From contig NZ_CP069792.1 in NCBI RefSeq assembly GCF_016894245.1, positions 1,550,001 through 1,614,000 on the forward strand: 64,000 bases of DNA, given 5' to 3'. A model generated the notes under the pieces. That model did not search any database. It was not told the DNA's origin and saw nothing but the letters and a program-made list of their open reading frames with translations. Below, piece by piece: positions 21,256 through 31,732 of this stretch. The first letter of the stretch is position 1. Every line of letters begins with the position of its first letter. The DNA is from Corynebacterium kroppenstedtii. GTDB taxonomy: Bacteria > Actinomycetota > Actinomycetes > Mycobacteriales > Mycobacteriaceae. A program made the position numbers and the translations under genes.

Positions 21256-22731
21256 GTGAGCCACCACAGCCGGAATAGCACCACAACCCCTCACAGCGAA
21301 TCTCTGAACCGGGGGTTGGAATCACGGCACATGAACATGATCGCCATCGGGGGCGCCATTGGCACCGGGCTCTTCGTCGCCTCGGGTGCCACGATTGCCG
21401 ATGCCGGTCCAGGTGGTGCTCTCGTCGCCTACGGTGCCATCGGTCTCATGGTGTTCTTACTGATGCAGTCGCTGGGGGAAATGGCGACGTATTCACCGGT
21501 GTCAGGAGCCTTCGCTCACTATGCTCGCGCCTATGTGTCGCCGTCATTTGGTTTTGCCACCGGCTGGAATTATTGGTTTAACTGGGCGATCACTGTAGCA
21601 GCAGAACTCGTGGCGGCAGCCCTGGTCATGAAATTTTGGTTCCCCTCGACTCCGGGGTGGGTGTGGTCGGCGATATTCCTCGCGCTCCTCTTTTCGCTGA
21701 ATATCGTCTCAGTAAAAGGATACGGCGAGGGCGAATTCTGGTTCGCGCTTATCAAAGTTGTTGCGGTGATTGTCTTTCTAGGTTTAGGCGTGCTCATGAT
21801 CGCCGGTATTTTGGGCGGAAAGTCCCCAGGGTTCTCCAACTGGACCCATGGCGAGGCACCATTTAAAGCAGGATTCCTAGGTATCCTCAACGTCTTCATG
21901 ATTGCCGGATTTTCATTCCAAGGCACGGAATTAGTCGGAGTCGCAGCCGGTGAATCGCGAAATCCGGATAAAGACATTCCCCGCGCTATCCGCAGCGTCT
22001 TCATCCGGATCATGCTTTTCTACATCGGTGCGATTACGGTCATTGGATTCCTTATTCCCTATACCGACCCCAATCTCCTTCGGTCCGACGTCGACAATAT
22101 CTCCGTTTCACCCTTCACTTTGGTGTTCCAAAACGCGGGTGTTCTTGCCGCAGCGACCATCATGAATGCGGTTATTTTGACCTCGATTTTGTCGGCAGGG
22201 AATTCCGGCCTTTATGCGTCGACACGAATGCTGTACGCGATGGCGAAAGATGGTGTTGCACCCCGCATCTTCGCGAAAACATCGAAACGTGGTGTGCCCC
22301 GGCCGGCACTGTTCGCCACGACGGCGGTTGGTTTGCTGTGCTTCTTGACGTCGTTGATTGGAGAAGGGGCAGCCTATGAGTGGCTGGTCAATGCGTCGGG
22401 CCTAGCCGGCTTCTTAGCGTGGATGTCGATTGCGTGGAGCCATTATCGTTTCCGGCGCGCCTACATCGCCCAAGGGAATGACCCCGCTGACCTGCCCTAC
22501 CGTGCTCGTTGGTTCCCCGCAGGGCCGATCGTTGCACTGGTGATGTGTGCTGTAGTGATTATCGGTCAGAACTATCAAGCGCTCTTTGATTGGTCTAGTT
22601 TCTCTACCATTCTGTCTTCATATATCGGCCTACCGCTTTTTATTGCGCTGTGGGTGGGGCACAAGCTAACCACCCGATCCCATATGGTTTCCCTCGACAA
22701 TGTCGACATTAGTCGGCACCATCAGATGTAA
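21256..22731 (+). CDS. Amino-acid permease (APC superfamily)
   Basis: A proton-coupled amino-acid importer of the AroP/GabP/LysP group. The N-terminal [20 protein letters not shown] is the family motif, followed by about twelve hydrophobic segments over 491 residues. The GTG start is preceded by GAGGGAG. The protein lies between rpmA and obg, genes that are adjacent in many bacteria, and has its own start signals after a terminator. Substrate is uncertain; aromatic, basic or GABA-type amino acids are all possible. Confidence 0.9.
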   Translation: MSHHSRNSTTTPHSESLNRGLESRHMNMIAIGGAIGTGLFVASGATIADAGPGGALVAYGAIGLMVFLLMQSLGEMATYSPVSGAFAHYARAYVSPSFGFATGWNYWFNWAITVAAELVAAALVMKFWFPSTPGWVWSAIFLALLFSLNIVSVKGYGEGEFWFALIKVVAVIVFLGLGVLMIAGILGGKSPGFSNWTHGEAPFKAGFLGILNVFMIAGFSFQGTELVGVAAGESRNPDKDIPRAIRSVFIRIMLFYIGAITVIGFLIPYTDPNLLRSDVDNISVSPFTLVFQNAGVLAAATIMNAVILTSILSAGNSGLYASTRMLYAMAKDGVAPRIFAKTSKRGVPRPALFATTAVGLLCFLTSLIGEGAAYEWLVNASGLAGFLAWMSIAWSHYRFRRAYIAQGNDPADLPYRARWFPAGPIVALVMCAVVIIGQNYQALFDWSSFSTILSSYIGLPLFIALWVGHKLTTRSHMVSLDNVDISRHHQM

Positions 22732-22787
22732 GATCGGCAGCGCTTGATCCGGTTCACCCGAGCCGTTTCACGGAAGGATTGGAATTC

Positions 22788-24329
22788 ATGCCTCAGTTTG
22801 TTGACCGCGTTGTGCTGCATGTCCGGGCCGGCGATGGCGGCCATGGGTGCGCGTCCATTCGCCGCGAGAAATTCGTCCCTTTGGGCGGCCCCGACGGAGG
22901 CAATGGGGGCCACGGCGGTGATGTCATTGTGGAGGTCAGCAATCAGGTTCACACGCTCGTCGATTTCCACTTTCACCCGCATATCAAGGCAACCCGGGGC
23001 GGTAATGGGGCTGGTGACAACCGCAACGGTGCCCGGGGCGAAGACCTAGTCCTCCCTGTGCCCGACGGCACCGTGGTCACGGAACCCGATGGCACCGTGA
23101 TTGCGGACTTGACGGGCGTGGGCACCCGTTTCACCATCGCAGAAGGCGGTTACGGAGGGTTAGGGAACGCTGCCCTCGTGTCCAAGGCACGCCGGGCACC
23201 TGGTTTTGCTCTCTTGGGCGAGCCTGGTGAAGAGAAAGATGTCGTTCTTGAACTGAAGTCAATTGCCGACGTCGGACTGGTGGGCTACCCCTCGGCCGGG
23301 AAGTCGTCTCTGATCAGCGTGCTCTCGGCAGCGAAGCCGAAGATCGCGGATTATCCCTTCACGACGCTGACGCCGAACCTCGGCGTCGTCATGGTGGATA
23401 ATGACGCTTTTACCATCGCGGATGTTCCCGGTTTGATCCCTGGTGCCTCTGAAGGCCGTGGCCTGGGCTTGGACTTCTTGCGCCATATTGAACGGTGCGC
23501 GGTGATCGCCCATGTGGTTGATCCAGCGGCCCTGGAAGCGGACCGAAATCCCGTTGACGATATTCGTGCGTTGGAAGAAGAATTAGCTGCGTACCAAACC
23601 GCGTTGGATCACGACACGGGGCTGGGGGATTTACGTGAGCGTCCGCGTGTCATTGTTCTGACGAAAATGGATGTTCCTGACGCGCGTGACATGGCTGAGC
23701 TGGAAAAGAATTCCCTCGAACAGTTCGGATGGCCGATTTTCACGATTTCGTCGGTCGCCCACGAGGGCTTGGACGAGCTTCGCTTCGGTTTGTGGGAGAT
23801 CGTGAAGAAGTATCGGTCTGAGCATCCGGTCGACGAGGAACCGGTGGCGGTTCTTCGGCCCGAGCCCGTAGACAAGCGTCGAGGAAAATTGGGTCGAAAG
23901 AGCGCAGCGAAAAACGCTGGGGAAGATTTTGTTGTCCACAAAGACAATGGCACGGACAATGAGCTCGGCGGCTTTATCGTCGAAGGTAAAAAACTAGACC
24001 GCTGGATTCGTCAGACCGACTTCGAGAACGATGAAGCAGTGGGGTACTTGGCTGACCGTCTGGCCCGGATCGGTGTAGAGGATGCTCTCTTCGACGCCGG
24101 CGCCCAGCCAGGGTGCGATGTGACTATTGGAGACATCACATTTGAGTGGGAGCCGACGACCTCGGCTGGCATCGATCGTGCGCCCGATAGCCGTGGTTCG
24201 GATGCACGCTTGTCGCAAAACCATCGGGCTACCGCGGAGGAGCGCAAGCGGGCGTCGCAGGTTCGTCGTGGACTTATTGATGAGTATGACCTTGGGCAAG
24301 AAGCGTCTCGTGAGCGGTGGGAAGGATAA
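22788..24329 (+). CDS. obgE: GTPase Obg/CgtA
   Basis: An essential GTPase tied to large-subunit assembly and stress control. Order: the glycine-rich Obg domain (residues 1-158, [19 protein letters not shown]), the G domain with Walker [16 protein letters not shown] and LTKMD motifs, then a C-terminal OCT domain (about 375-440) and a polar Arg-rich tail. The ATG at 22788 follows GGAAGG with suitable spacing; the in-frame TTG at 22779 is too close to that site. It leads toward proBA, the usual actinobacterial order. Confidence 0.96.
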   Translation: MPQFVDRVVLHVRAGDGGHGCASIRREKFVPLGGPDGGNGGHGGDVIVEVSNQVHTLVDFHFHPHIKATRGGNGAGDNRNGARGEDLVLPVPDGTVVTEPDGTVIADLTGVGTRFTIAEGGYGGLGNAALVSKARRAPGFALLGEPGEEKDVVLELKSIADVGLVGYPSAGKSSLISVLSAAKPKIADYPFTTLTPNLGVVMVDNDAFTIADVPGLIPGASEGRGLGLDFLRHIERCAVIAHVVDPAALEADRNPVDDIRALEEELAAYQTALDHDTGLGDLRERPRVIVLTKMDVPDARDMAELEKNSLEQFGWPIFTISSVAHEGLDELRFGLWEIVKKYRSEHPVDEEPVAVLRPEPVDKRRGKLGRKSAAKNAGEDFVVHKDNGTDNELGGFIVEGKKLDRWIRQTDFENDEAVGYLADRLARIGVEDALFDAGAQPGCDVTIGDITFEWEPTTSAGIDRAPDSRGSDARLSQNHRATAEERKRASQVRRGLIDEYDLGQEASRERWEG

Positions 24330-24560
24330 GTATCGAGGGTAGTGGACGGGAATAGGTAGACCTGGCGCGCTGTGACGTGCCCAACATTACCGCCACAATG
24401 CAAGGAAAAAGACACTGCAGACCGCCGATAATAGGCGGATGGGATATGACAGCTCCTCCTTTTCTTGCTAATACTGGATAGCGTGCTTGATGAGCGGCAG
24501 AAGACGTATGCCCTCATCTCTTCATCACTTTTCTGTTCTCAATCTGATGTATCAGGATCG

Positions 24561-25967
24561 ATGCCTTCTTTTACCCAGACCCTGACCCCTGAACAAACAA
24601 CTAATTACACGACAGATCGCGCGAACGTCGACAACGACGTAGCACCCGACCATTCACAAACGTCTGACCAGGAAGTGTCGGGTCACCAGCCCGACCCCGA
24701 ACTCCCCTCGAGTTTCCAGCCAGACGCACCTGCCCCTGAGGGAGTACCTATGCGTGACGATGTGCACGTCCATATGCCGGGCCCGGTTGTTCCGGCGAAA
24801 GAATTCCAGTTCCCGGACCCCGACCAAGGCATAGATGACCGTGCCGCCGGCCACGAATCCACCGTTCGTGAGCGCATTGCCGACGCTAAGAAAATCGTCG
24901 TCAAGATTGGGTCGTCTTCTTTAACGGATGACAACGGAGCTGTTTACCCGGAAGCCATGGACCGTATTTGCGACGCGCTGGAGGCTCGCATGGCTCGTGG
25001 TAGCGACGTGATTGTTGTGTCATCGGGCGCGGTGGCGTGTGGCATGAAGCCACTTAACTTGCCGACGAAACCCACCGACTTAGCGACGAAACAGGCAGCT
25101 GCCGCCGTCGGCCAGGTGCTATTGGCACAAGAATGGGGACGAACTTTCGCCCGCTACGGCAGGCCGATTGCTCAGGTTTTGTTAACGCAGTCCGATGCGG
25201 GCCGTCGTGACCGTGCTCGCAACGCACAGCGCACGATTGATCGCCTTCGCCGTATGCATGTCGTTCCCATTGTTAACGAGAACGACGCGGTGGCGACCTC
25301 GGAAATGCGCTTCGGAGACAATGACCGTCTGGCCGCACTGGTGGCACACCTGGTCTCAGCGGACGCGTTAGTGCTGCTGTCCGATGTGGATGGCTTGTAT
25401 GACCGCAATCCGTCCTCGCCGGGTGCACGCTTTGTGCCCGAGGTCAAAAGCGGCAACGATCTGAAGGAAGTCGCTGCGGGCGACGGCGGCAAATTGGGTA
25501 CAGGCGGCATGGCCTCAAAACTCTCGGCTGCTCGGTTAGCATCGCGCGCTGGAGTTCCGGTGCTGTTAACGTCGACGGCTAACATCGGCCCGGCATTGAA
25601 TGATGCGGACGTCGGAACGGCATTCTGGCCACGCGAAGATCGCTTGTCAGCGTGGAAATTCTGGGCACTATATGCTGCCGATGCCAGTGGTACGTTGCGT
25701 CTTGACGCGGGCGCGATGAAGGCTGTGACGGAAAAGCATTCGTCGCTTCTTGCTGTTGGTATTCGCCGTGCCGACGGGGACTTCACGGCGGGTGACATTG
25801 TCGATATCGTGGGCCCGAAGGGGCAAGTGATTGGCCGCGGTGAGGTTAATTACGATTCGTCAACCTTGGCGGACATGATCGGGCGGTCTTCGGAAGAGCT
25901 TCCTGAGTATCTCCATCGTCCCGTGGTGCACCGGGATTATTTGTCCAATTTCGCTTCCCGCGCCTAG
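24561..25967 (+). CDS. proB: Glutamate 5-kinase with disordered N-terminal extension
   Basis: The first step of proline synthesis: ATP-dependent phosphorylation of glutamate, feedback-inhibited by proline. The kinase core begins at [16 protein letters not shown], has [13 protein letters not shown] and [16 protein letters not shown], and ends with a PUA domain ([19 protein letters not shown]). About 110 residues of polar, Pro-rich sequence precede the core if ATG 24561 is used. A better ribosome site, GAGGGAG (24738-24744), stands before the in-frame ATG at 24750, so a 405-residue form is equally possible. proA follows. Confidence 0.93.
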   Translation: MPSFTQTLTPEQTTNYTTDRANVDNDVAPDHSQTSDQEVSGHQPDPELPSSFQPDAPAPEGVPMRDDVHVHMPGPVVPAKEFQFPDPDQGIDDRAAGHESTVRERIADAKKIVVKIGSSSLTDDNGAVYPEAMDRICDALEARMARGSDVIVVSSGAVACGMKPLNLPTKPTDLATKQAAAAVGQVLLAQEWGRTFARYGRPIAQVLLTQSDAGRRDRARNAQRTIDRLRRMHVVPIVNENDAVATSEMRFGDNDRLAALVAHLVSADALVLLSDVDGLYDRNPSSPGARFVPEVKSGNDLKEVAAGDGGKLGTGGMASKLSAARLASRAGVPVLLTSTANIGPALNDADVGTAFWPREDRLSAWKFWALYAADASGTLRLDAGAMKAVTEKHSSLLAVGIRRADGDFTAGDIVDIVGPKGQVIGRGEVNYDSSTLADMIGRSSEELPEYLHRPVVHRDYLSNFASRA

Positions 25968-26075
25968 GTGGGGCAGTAGGTTAAAAGCATCGTGAGGACA
26001 TCACGGCCGTGATTGGTAACCGCGGTGTGGTTGATAATCGCGGCGTGACTGACAACCACAATGAGGAAAGGCTTT

Positions 26076-27407
26076 ATGACAACACCTAGCCAGAATCCCC
26101 AGAACGACCCGAACACGAACGACGCCAACACCAAGGTTGATGACGAGCGCGCACAGGAGCGCGCCGAAGTCCTCGATAAGGCCCAGCGTGCTCATAACGT
26201 TGCTCAATCGCTTCGTTTAGCAACTGTTCAAAAGAATGAGTTGCTTCATCACGCAGCTGATGCATTAGTAAAGTCAGCGTCAACAATTATTGAGGCGAAT
26301 GATAAAGACGTTGCAGCAGGCCGTGAGAGGGGGATGTCAGAGGCTCTTATCGATCGCCTGATCCTCGATAAGGATCGTATTGAGGGAATCGCTGATGGCC
26401 TGCGCCAGGTGGCTGCGCTGCCAGACCCCGTGGGCGACATTGTTCGTGGCTCGACCTTGCCGAATGGCTTGGAGCTGAAACAGGTGCGCGTCCCTCTCGG
26501 TGTCATGGGCATGGTTTATGAAGCCCGTCCGAACGTGACGGTTGATGCCTTTGGTCTGGCCCTCAAGTCAGGGAATGTCGCACTGCTCCGAGGCTCGAAA
26601 TCCGCTGTCCACTCCAATAGCGCCCTGGTGAACGTGCTTCGCCAGGCCTGCGCGGATCAAGGAGTGCCCGAGGACGCTGTGCAGCTTCTGCCATGCACAA
26701 CCCACGACAGCGTCCAGGATTTGATCACAGCCCGTGGCCTGGTGGACATCGTGATCCCCCGCGGCGGTGCCGGTTTAATCAACGCCGTCGTTACTGGCGC
26801 AACGGTGCCAACAATTGAAACGGGCACCGGGAATTGCCACTTTTACGTGCACAAGGACGCCGATCTTGCCGACGCCATCGCGATGGTGATCAATGGCAAG
26901 ACCCGACGCTGCTCTGTGTGCAATGCGACGGAGACGGTTCTTCTCGACGGCCGCCTGCCTGATGAGGATAAAGTTGCTGTACTCAAGGCCCTCCAGGACG
27001 CGGGTGTAACCATCCATGGACGTCAGGAATTGCGCGACCTGGGCGTCGACAATGTGGTGGAAGCACAGGAAGAAGACTGGACCTCGGAGTACTTGTCCAT
27101 GGACATTGCTGCAGCGATTGTTCCTGACGAACAGGGCGCCGTGGACTGGATTCGCACATATTCAACGGGCCACTCGGAGGCCATTGCCACTCAGGACTGG
27201 TCCGCGGCGAAAGAATTTGAAGCTGCTGTGGATGCTGCGGCCGTGTATATCAATGCATCAACGGCGTACACCGATGGTGAGCAATTTGGTTTCGGTGCAG
27301 AAATCGGTATTTCTACGCAGAAGCTGCACGCGCGAGGCCCCATGGGGCTGCCGGAATTGACGTCCACGAAGTGGGTCATTTACGGAGAGGGACACACTCG
27401 CCCGTAG
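26076..27407 (+). CDS. proA: Gamma-glutamyl phosphate reductase
   Basis: Reduces glutamyl 5-phosphate to the semialdehyde with NADPH, working directly on the ProB product. The aldehyde-dehydrogenase fold shows the cofactor region [17 protein letters not shown] and the active-site cysteine in [14 protein letters not shown] 30-residue polar leader precedes the core. ATG 26076 sits behind GAGGAAAGG; the in-frame ATG at 26061 overlaps that site and is rejected. nadD begins 10 bases downstream, so the two are probably co-transcribed. Confidence 0.96.
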   Translation: MTTPSQNPQNDPNTNDANTKVDDERAQERAEVLDKAQRAHNVAQSLRLATVQKNELLHHAADALVKSASTIIEANDKDVAAGRERGMSEALIDRLILDKDRIEGIADGLRQVAALPDPVGDIVRGSTLPNGLELKQVRVPLGVMGMVYEARPNVTVDAFGLALKSGNVALLRGSKSAVHSNSALVNVLRQACADQGVPEDAVQLLPCTTHDSVQDLITARGLVDIVIPRGGAGLINAVVTGATVPTIETGTGNCHFYVHKDADLADAIAMVINGKTRRCSVCNATETVLLDGRLPDEDKVAVLKALQDAGVTIHGRQELRDLGVDNVVEAQEEDWTSEYLSMDIAAAIVPDEQGAVDWIRTYSTGHSEAIATQDWSAAKEFEAAVDAAAVYINASTAYTDGEQFGFGAEIGISTQKLHARGPMGLPELTSTKWVIYGEGHTRP

Positions 27408-27417
27408 AGTTTCTTCC

Positions 27418-28056
27418 GTGATGCAGACATCGACGAACTATCCGCGCCTTGGAATTATGGGCGGCACCTTTGATCCCATTCATCATGGGCACCTGGTGGC
27501 CGCCTCTGAGGTCGCGGATCTTTTTTCTTTGGATCGCGTACTTTTCGTTCCGACGGGCCAGCCGTGGCAGAAGAAGAACCGCTCCGTGACGCCGGCTGAA
27601 GATCGCTACCTCATGACCACGATCGCGACGGCGTCGAACCCACGGTTCAGTGTGTCGAGGGTGGATATCGACCGCGGTGGCCCCACATATACCGTCGATA
27701 CGCTCCATGATTTGCACGAGCGATACCCGAACGCCGAATTGTTCTTCATCACCGGTGCCGATGCTGTGGCGAGGATGGCGACGTGGCGTGACTGCTCAGA
27801 GATGATGTCGTTGGCGACGTTCGTCGCCGTCACGAGGCCCGGGTATTCGTTGGAGAAAACCGAGCTAGGCCCGTTGGGGAACAGCGTCACGATGGTGGAG
27901 GTGCCGGCTATGGCGATTTCCTCCACGAACATTCGTGCGCGTGCGCGGGCGAATCGGCCCATCTGGTATCTCGTGCCCGATGGTGTGGTGCAATACATCG
28001 CGAAGGAAAGGCTTTACCAGTCCTCGGGACAGGGTGGGGAGTTAGGTATGTGGTAG
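27418..28056 (+). CDS. nadD: Nicotinate-nucleotide adenylyltransferase
   Basis: Adenylates nicotinate mononucleotide in NAD synthesis. The nucleotidyltransferase motif is [15 protein letters not shown] at residues 13-27 with the ISSTNIRAR motif near the C-terminus. The start is GTG or the adjoining ATG (27421). The last codons lie inside an 18-bp tandem duplication (28041-28076) that would repeat the ending LGMW-stop. rsfS follows after 180 bases. Confidence 0.95.
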   Translation: MMQTSTNYPRLGIMGGTFDPIHHGHLVAASEVADLFSLDRVLFVPTGQPWQKKNRSVTPAEDRYLMTTIATASNPRFSVSRVDIDRGGPTYTVDTLHDLHERYPNAELFFITGADAVARMATWRDCSEMMSLATFVAVTRPGYSLEKTELGPLGNSVTMVEVPAMAISSTNIRARARANRPIWYLVPDGVVQYIAKERLYQSSGQGGELGMW

Positions 28057-28076
28057 CAGTTGGGTATGTGGTAGGC
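28041..28076. repeat. 18-bp tandem duplication over the nadD stop
   Basis: GTTAGGTATGTGGTAGCA (28041-28058) and GTTGGGTATGTGGTAGGC (28059-28076) agree at 15 of 18 bases. The stop codon lies in the first copy, so the duplication leaves the protein unchanged. Confidence 0.75.
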
Positions 28077-28235
28077 GTGATCCCGTGCCACAATAAGGTT
28101 TTGCTGCGCGGAGTTCGCTACCTAGCTAGCGTGGATCTGACCGCGTGTATTCGTTGTGACGGAACATAAACGAATTATCAACAACGGACCACAAAGATCG
28201 AACTTTAATAACTAACGACAATAACGAAGGATTTT

Positions 28236-28703
28236 ATGGCTGCATCAAAAGAATCAGTGAGCATGGCGCAGATCGCCGCACGTGCCGCATCGGACAAAAT
28301 AGCGTCGGACATCGTTGTTTTGGACGTGTCGGGCCAGTTGGTGATTACCGACTGCTTCGTCGTATGTAGTGGTGACAATGAGCGCCATGTCATGTCTATT
28401 GCTGACGAAATTGAAGACAAACTCGCTGAAGCGGGCTATAAGCCAGTCCGACGCGAGGGCAGCCGTGAAGCTCGCTGGGTGCTTTTGGATTACAACGACA
28501 TTGTGGTGCATGTACAACGTGAACCTGAGCGCGATTTTTATGGCCTGGACAGCCTGTGGAAAGACTGCCCGGTTATCGAGGTTGAGGGTATTGAGCCACC
28601 TCAGCGTGGTGGGCTTTCTGATACTAGCGACGCAGCTCACAGAGCCGATGTGATTGATGACATTCCGTTGGCCGGTCGCGAACCCGACGCAGGCGAAATT
28701 TAG
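28236..28703 (+). CDS. rsfS: Ribosomal silencing factor RsfS
   Basis: Binds ribosomal protein L14 and blocks subunit joining under nutrient limitation. The domain covers residues 10-115 with VLDVSGQLVITDCFVVCSGDNERHV and the closing YNDIVVHVQREPERDFYGLDSLW. The remaining 35 residues are a polar tail. GAAGGA precedes the ATG. It is followed after 9 bases by the phosphatase gene, the order also found in mycobacteria. Confidence 0.95.
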   Translation: MAASKESVSMAQIAARAASDKIASDIVVLDVSGQLVITDCFVVCSGDNERHVMSIADEIEDKLAEAGYKPVRREGSREARWVLLDYNDIVVHVQREPERDFYGLDSLWKDCPVIEVEGIEPPQRGGLSDTSDAAHRADVIDDIPLAGREPDAGEI

Positions 28704-28712
28704 GTAGTAGCG

Positions 28713-29513
28713 ATGGCTCGTCGCCTTATTCTTCTTCGCCATGGCCAGACGGATTACAACGCCACTGGCCGCATGCAGGGGCAAATGGATACGCATCTCA
28801 GCGATCTGGGGCGACAACAAGCCCAGCGGACGGCTGACGAATTCAGTCGCTGGGATATCCGCCGGGTGGTGACCTCTGACCTGTCTCGAGCAGCGGAAAC
28901 TGCAGGCCTTATTGCGGCCCCTCATGGGCTTACTCCCGTACTCGACCAACGCTTACGCGAGACCCATTTGGGCGCATGGCAGGCTCGGTCACATGAGGAG
29001 ATTGACGCTGCTCATCCTGGTCAGCGCGCGATGTGGCGGCATAACCCGCATTGGGCCCCGCCGGAGGGAGAAACGCGTTTGGAGGTCGCTGCCCGTGCAC
29101 GCAGCCTTGTGGATGACCTCATGCATTCCTTTCCTGAATGGGAAGGGGGCATCGTCGTGTGTGTGGCTCATGGAGGCACCATCGCCGGTTTGACCTGCTC
29201 CTTATTGGGGCTGCCGACGGACAACTACGCGTCATTTTCGGGCCTGGGGAATACGAGCTGGGCTCAGCTGATCGCACGCCCACGTTTCCACTACGACCAC
29301 TCGACCGTCGACAAAGCCAGTGATCGGCCAGCGGATCTCGCGTTGGACACGACCCCGGTAGCGACGTTCTCTGAATCTACTATCGACGACGCGCAATGGT
29401 ATCTGGACGCGTGGAATGCATCCGCGCTGGGTGTTCCTTTTGCTCCTGCTCAACCGGGTACCGAGGGTATTGGTGTGACGTATACCAGGACGTCTGTTGA
29501 GGGGCTGCAGTGA
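28713..29513 (+). CDS. Histidine phosphatase (phosphoglycerate mutase-like; GpgP candidate)
   Basis: A histidine phosphatase with the phospho-acceptor motif LILLRHGQTDYNATG at residues 4-18 and a second histidine in CVAHGGTIAG. Its place between rsfS and degV corresponds to mycobacterial Rv2419c, a glucosyl-3-phosphoglycerate phosphatase. That activity is inferred from position only; a general phosphomutase-like phosphatase is equally consistent. The C-terminal 60 residues have no recognised domain. Its end overlaps the degV start by 4 bases. Confidence 0.85.
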   Translation: MARRLILLRHGQTDYNATGRMQGQMDTHLSDLGRQQAQRTADEFSRWDIRRVVTSDLSRAAETAGLIAAPHGLTPVLDQRLRETHLGAWQARSHEEIDAAHPGQRAMWRHNPHWAPPEGETRLEVAARARSLVDDLMHSFPEWEGGIVVCVAHGGTIAGLTCSLLGLPTDNYASFSGLGNTSWAQLIARPRFHYDHSTVDKASDRPADLALDTTPVATFSESTIDDAQWYLDAWNASALGVPFAPAQPGTEGIGVTYTRTSVEGLQ

Positions 29514-30442
29514 CTGTCCGCGTCATTACTGATTCTTCATCCTGTTTGCCCGTTGAGCGCGCGCGGAAATGGGGCATCACCGTCCTCCCTCTGCATGTCG
29601 TGTCCTCCGACGACGCAAGTTCAACGTCGGGGCTGACCGCTTTGGAACTCGCCGCGGCTTATGGCCGGGAGATGGAACGTTCTGGCGACGACGGTGTCGT
29701 CGCTGTTCACCTTGGACAAAAGCTCAGTAGTACCTGGTCAGCGGCGGTGGCCGCCTCTGCGGTTTTTGAAGGGAAAGTCAGAGTTATTGAAACGGATTCG
29801 ATCGGGATGCCGGTGGGAGAAGCTGCTACGGCAGCTGCTCGCGCGGCGCAGAATGGTGGCGACCTCGAGGAGTGCGCGAGACGTGCGTCGATGATCACCG
29901 GGCATTCGCAATTGTTTCTCTACCTCGAGCGCACGGATAGTTTGCGCCGCTCGGGGCGGATGAGCACGATGACATCGTTGATGTCATCCGCTTTGCCCGT
30001 GAAGTCGCTGTTTTCCCTGCATGATGGCAGTTTCGGCGTCGTTGCACGGACACGTACGCAGGCAAAAGCCTTTACTCGACTTGTCGACATGGTGGTGGAT
30101 GCTGCGATGGCGACCACCGGTGTTGACGACCCGGATCACTCCAGCACGGATACTGGCCTCACCACTTCCCGCAGGGCAAATGCAGATCTGGAGCCCCTGC
30201 GTATTTGCATTCACCATTCGGGTGCTGATGATCGTGCACGCATTGTTAGTGTGGGGCTGAAAAGAGCCTTAGGAAAAAGCAATACATTTGTTGACCTGGG
30301 AAAACGATGGGGGATGGATGAGCTCCCGTCTGCTGATGTGGTGCTGACGCAGGCCGAACTCTCCCCGGCTTTGGCGGCGCACACCGGTGCCGGCGCGATT
30401 GCGGTTTCGGTGACCAAAACCGGTAACGCTGCTGAGTCGTAG
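29510..30442 (+). CDS. DegV family fatty-acid-binding protein
   Basis: DegV proteins bind long-chain fatty acids, in Firmicutes feeding FakA kinase. The start VRVITDSSSCLP and the motifs HLGQKLSSTW and RSGRMSTMTSLMSSALPVKSL (residues 145-165) are family hallmarks. The region 200-225 is a polar insert. The start is GTG, overlapping the preceding stop. No FakA-like kinase is adjacent, so the partner is unknown. Confidence 0.9.
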   Translation: MTVRVITDSSSCLPVERARKWGITVLPLHVVSSDDASSTSGLTALELAAAYGREMERSGDDGVVAVHLGQKLSSTWSAAVAASAVFEGKVRVIETDSIGMPVGEAATAAARAAQNGGDLEECARRASMITGHSQLFLYLERTDSLRRSGRMSTMTSLMSSALPVKSLFSLHDGSFGVVARTRTQAKAFTRLVDMVVDAAMATTGVDDPDHSSTDTGLTTSRRANADLEPLRICIHHSGADDRARIVSVGLKRALGKSNTFVDLGKRWGMDELPSADVVLTQAELSPALAAHTGAGAIAVSVTKTGNAAES

Positions 30443-30485
30443 CGGGCACTGCCATGCGCTGAGCAGTAGTGGGCGCTGTCAATCT

Positions 30486-30511
30486 TTGTGGATAACTTCT
30501 TTTATCCACAA
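30486..30511. promoter_or_regulatory. Two inverted perfect DnaA boxes
   Basis: TTGTGGATAA (30486-30495) and TTATCCACAA (30502-30511) are perfect inverted copies with a 6-base spacer. Each holds the consensus DnaA box TTATCCACA, on opposite strands. It lies 44 bases behind degV and 64 before comEA. It could also be a modest terminator hairpin for degV. Confidence 0.55.
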
Positions 30512-30574
30512 CGTGATCGTCCCGATGGCCGATGTGCCCAGCGATGAGGGGGCACGTTATCTAGGCTCCGGCTT

Positions 30575-31732
30575 ATGAATAGCAGTGGCAGTGTGGGTAT
30601 AGCGCGAGCGGACGTCGCCAATGAGGCCAACTCGCTTGAGTGCAGTCCGGGTGACTATATTTCAAGCGACTTCGTGCCACGCTCCCAACCCGCTCCTTCA
30701 CAGCCTGATCGTTCGCAGTTCCATCACCCGCAACTCGATCACTCGCAACTCGATCACTCGCACCGTGAACTAAAGCGCGGACATTCACCGTCGGGGTCGC
30801 AGGACACCGTGCCCTCACCTGTACCTAAGCAATTGGGAGGCAGCGTGGTTCGCGATCGAATCAGGATGTTCGACGCTGACCGCGCAGAGGGAAACAGCAG
30901 CATTGCCCTTTATGACTTCTCTCGCGACGGCCATGCCCGACGCGGTATCCGGCTTCTTCAGGGGATGTCGCCGCGGGCGTGCGTCGGAATAGTTGTCCTT
31001 GCTGTACTCGTGGTGTCCACTGTGATCGGCTTCGCGTTGATGGGGAAGGACAATAGTCAGCGCCCCGTATCTAAAGCGGCCCAAGTGGTGTCGGCCGATG
31101 CAGAGACCCGTCCTGGGGAGGCGAGAGAAAAAACCGATACAGAATCGTCGGACCGTGATTCAACAGGTGTCCCGGCGCATAAAAAACAGGCCGGGGCTCA
31201 GGAGGGAGCGCATGACAACCACGGGGCAGCATCGCAGCCTATTACGGTAGCGGTCGTCTGCAATGTTGTTCATCCAGGATTAGTGGCCTTGGATGCCCAC
31301 GCTCGGGTTGACGACGCCATCAACGCGGCCGGTGGTTTGACCGATCATGGCCGGTGGGATGGTCTTAATAGGGCGCAAAAGCTACTCGATGGACAACAAA
31401 TATGCGTGGGAGAGGAGGGACAAGACGGCACAATTATCGGTGGTGAACCGGCCGGAAACACCGGATCGCAATCGGGGGTTTCGGTGGGAGGTCCGGGCAG
31501 TGGATCCGCGCCGGGGCAGGTGCCACCAGCTACCTCGGGGGGCGGGACGAATATCAATACCGCAGGTGAGGCCGAGCTGACCGCCATACCAGGTGTGGGG
31601 CCCAAAACGGCATCGGCAATTATTGCCTACCGTGAGCAGAATGGACCTTTTCGAAGTGTCGACCAATTGGCCGAAGTTAAAGGAATAGGCCCCGCAAAAC
31701 TGGCTGCAATGCGCGATGCCGTCACGATCTGA
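30575..31732 (+). CDS. comEA: ComEA-like DNA-binding membrane protein
   Basis: In competent bacteria ComEA binds double-stranded DNA outside the membrane. Here a polar N-terminal region of about 125 residues precedes one transmembrane segment (VGIVVLAVLVVSTVIGFAL, about 136-155), then an SLBB-like domain (TVAVVCNVVHPGLVALDAHA) and a C-terminal helix-hairpin-helix pair (NINTAGEAELTAIPGVGPKT, then VKGIGPAKLAAM). A 15-bp tandem repeat (30729-30758) gives two QLDHS units in the N-terminus. No ribosome site precedes the ATG; a TAGGCT 7 bases upstream could make it leaderless. comEC overlaps its 3' end. Confidence 0.88.
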   Translation: MNSSGSVGIARADVANEANSLECSPGDYISSDFVPRSQPAPSQPDRSQFHHPQLDHSQLDHSHRELKRGHSPSGSQDTVPSPVPKQLGGSVVRDRIRMFDADRAEGNSSIALYDFSRDGHARRGIRLLQGMSPRACVGIVVLAVLVVSTVIGFALMGKDNSQRPVSKAAQVVSADAETRPGEAREKTDTESSDRDSTGVPAHKKQAGAQEGAHDNHGAASQPITVAVVCNVVHPGLVALDAHARVDDAINAAGGLTDHGRWDGLNRAQKLLDGQQICVGEEGQDGTIIGGEPAGNTGSQSGVSVGGPGSGSAPGQVPPATSGGGTNINTAGEAELTAIPGVGPKTASAIIAYREQNGPFRSVDQLAEVKGIGPAKLAAMRDAVTI

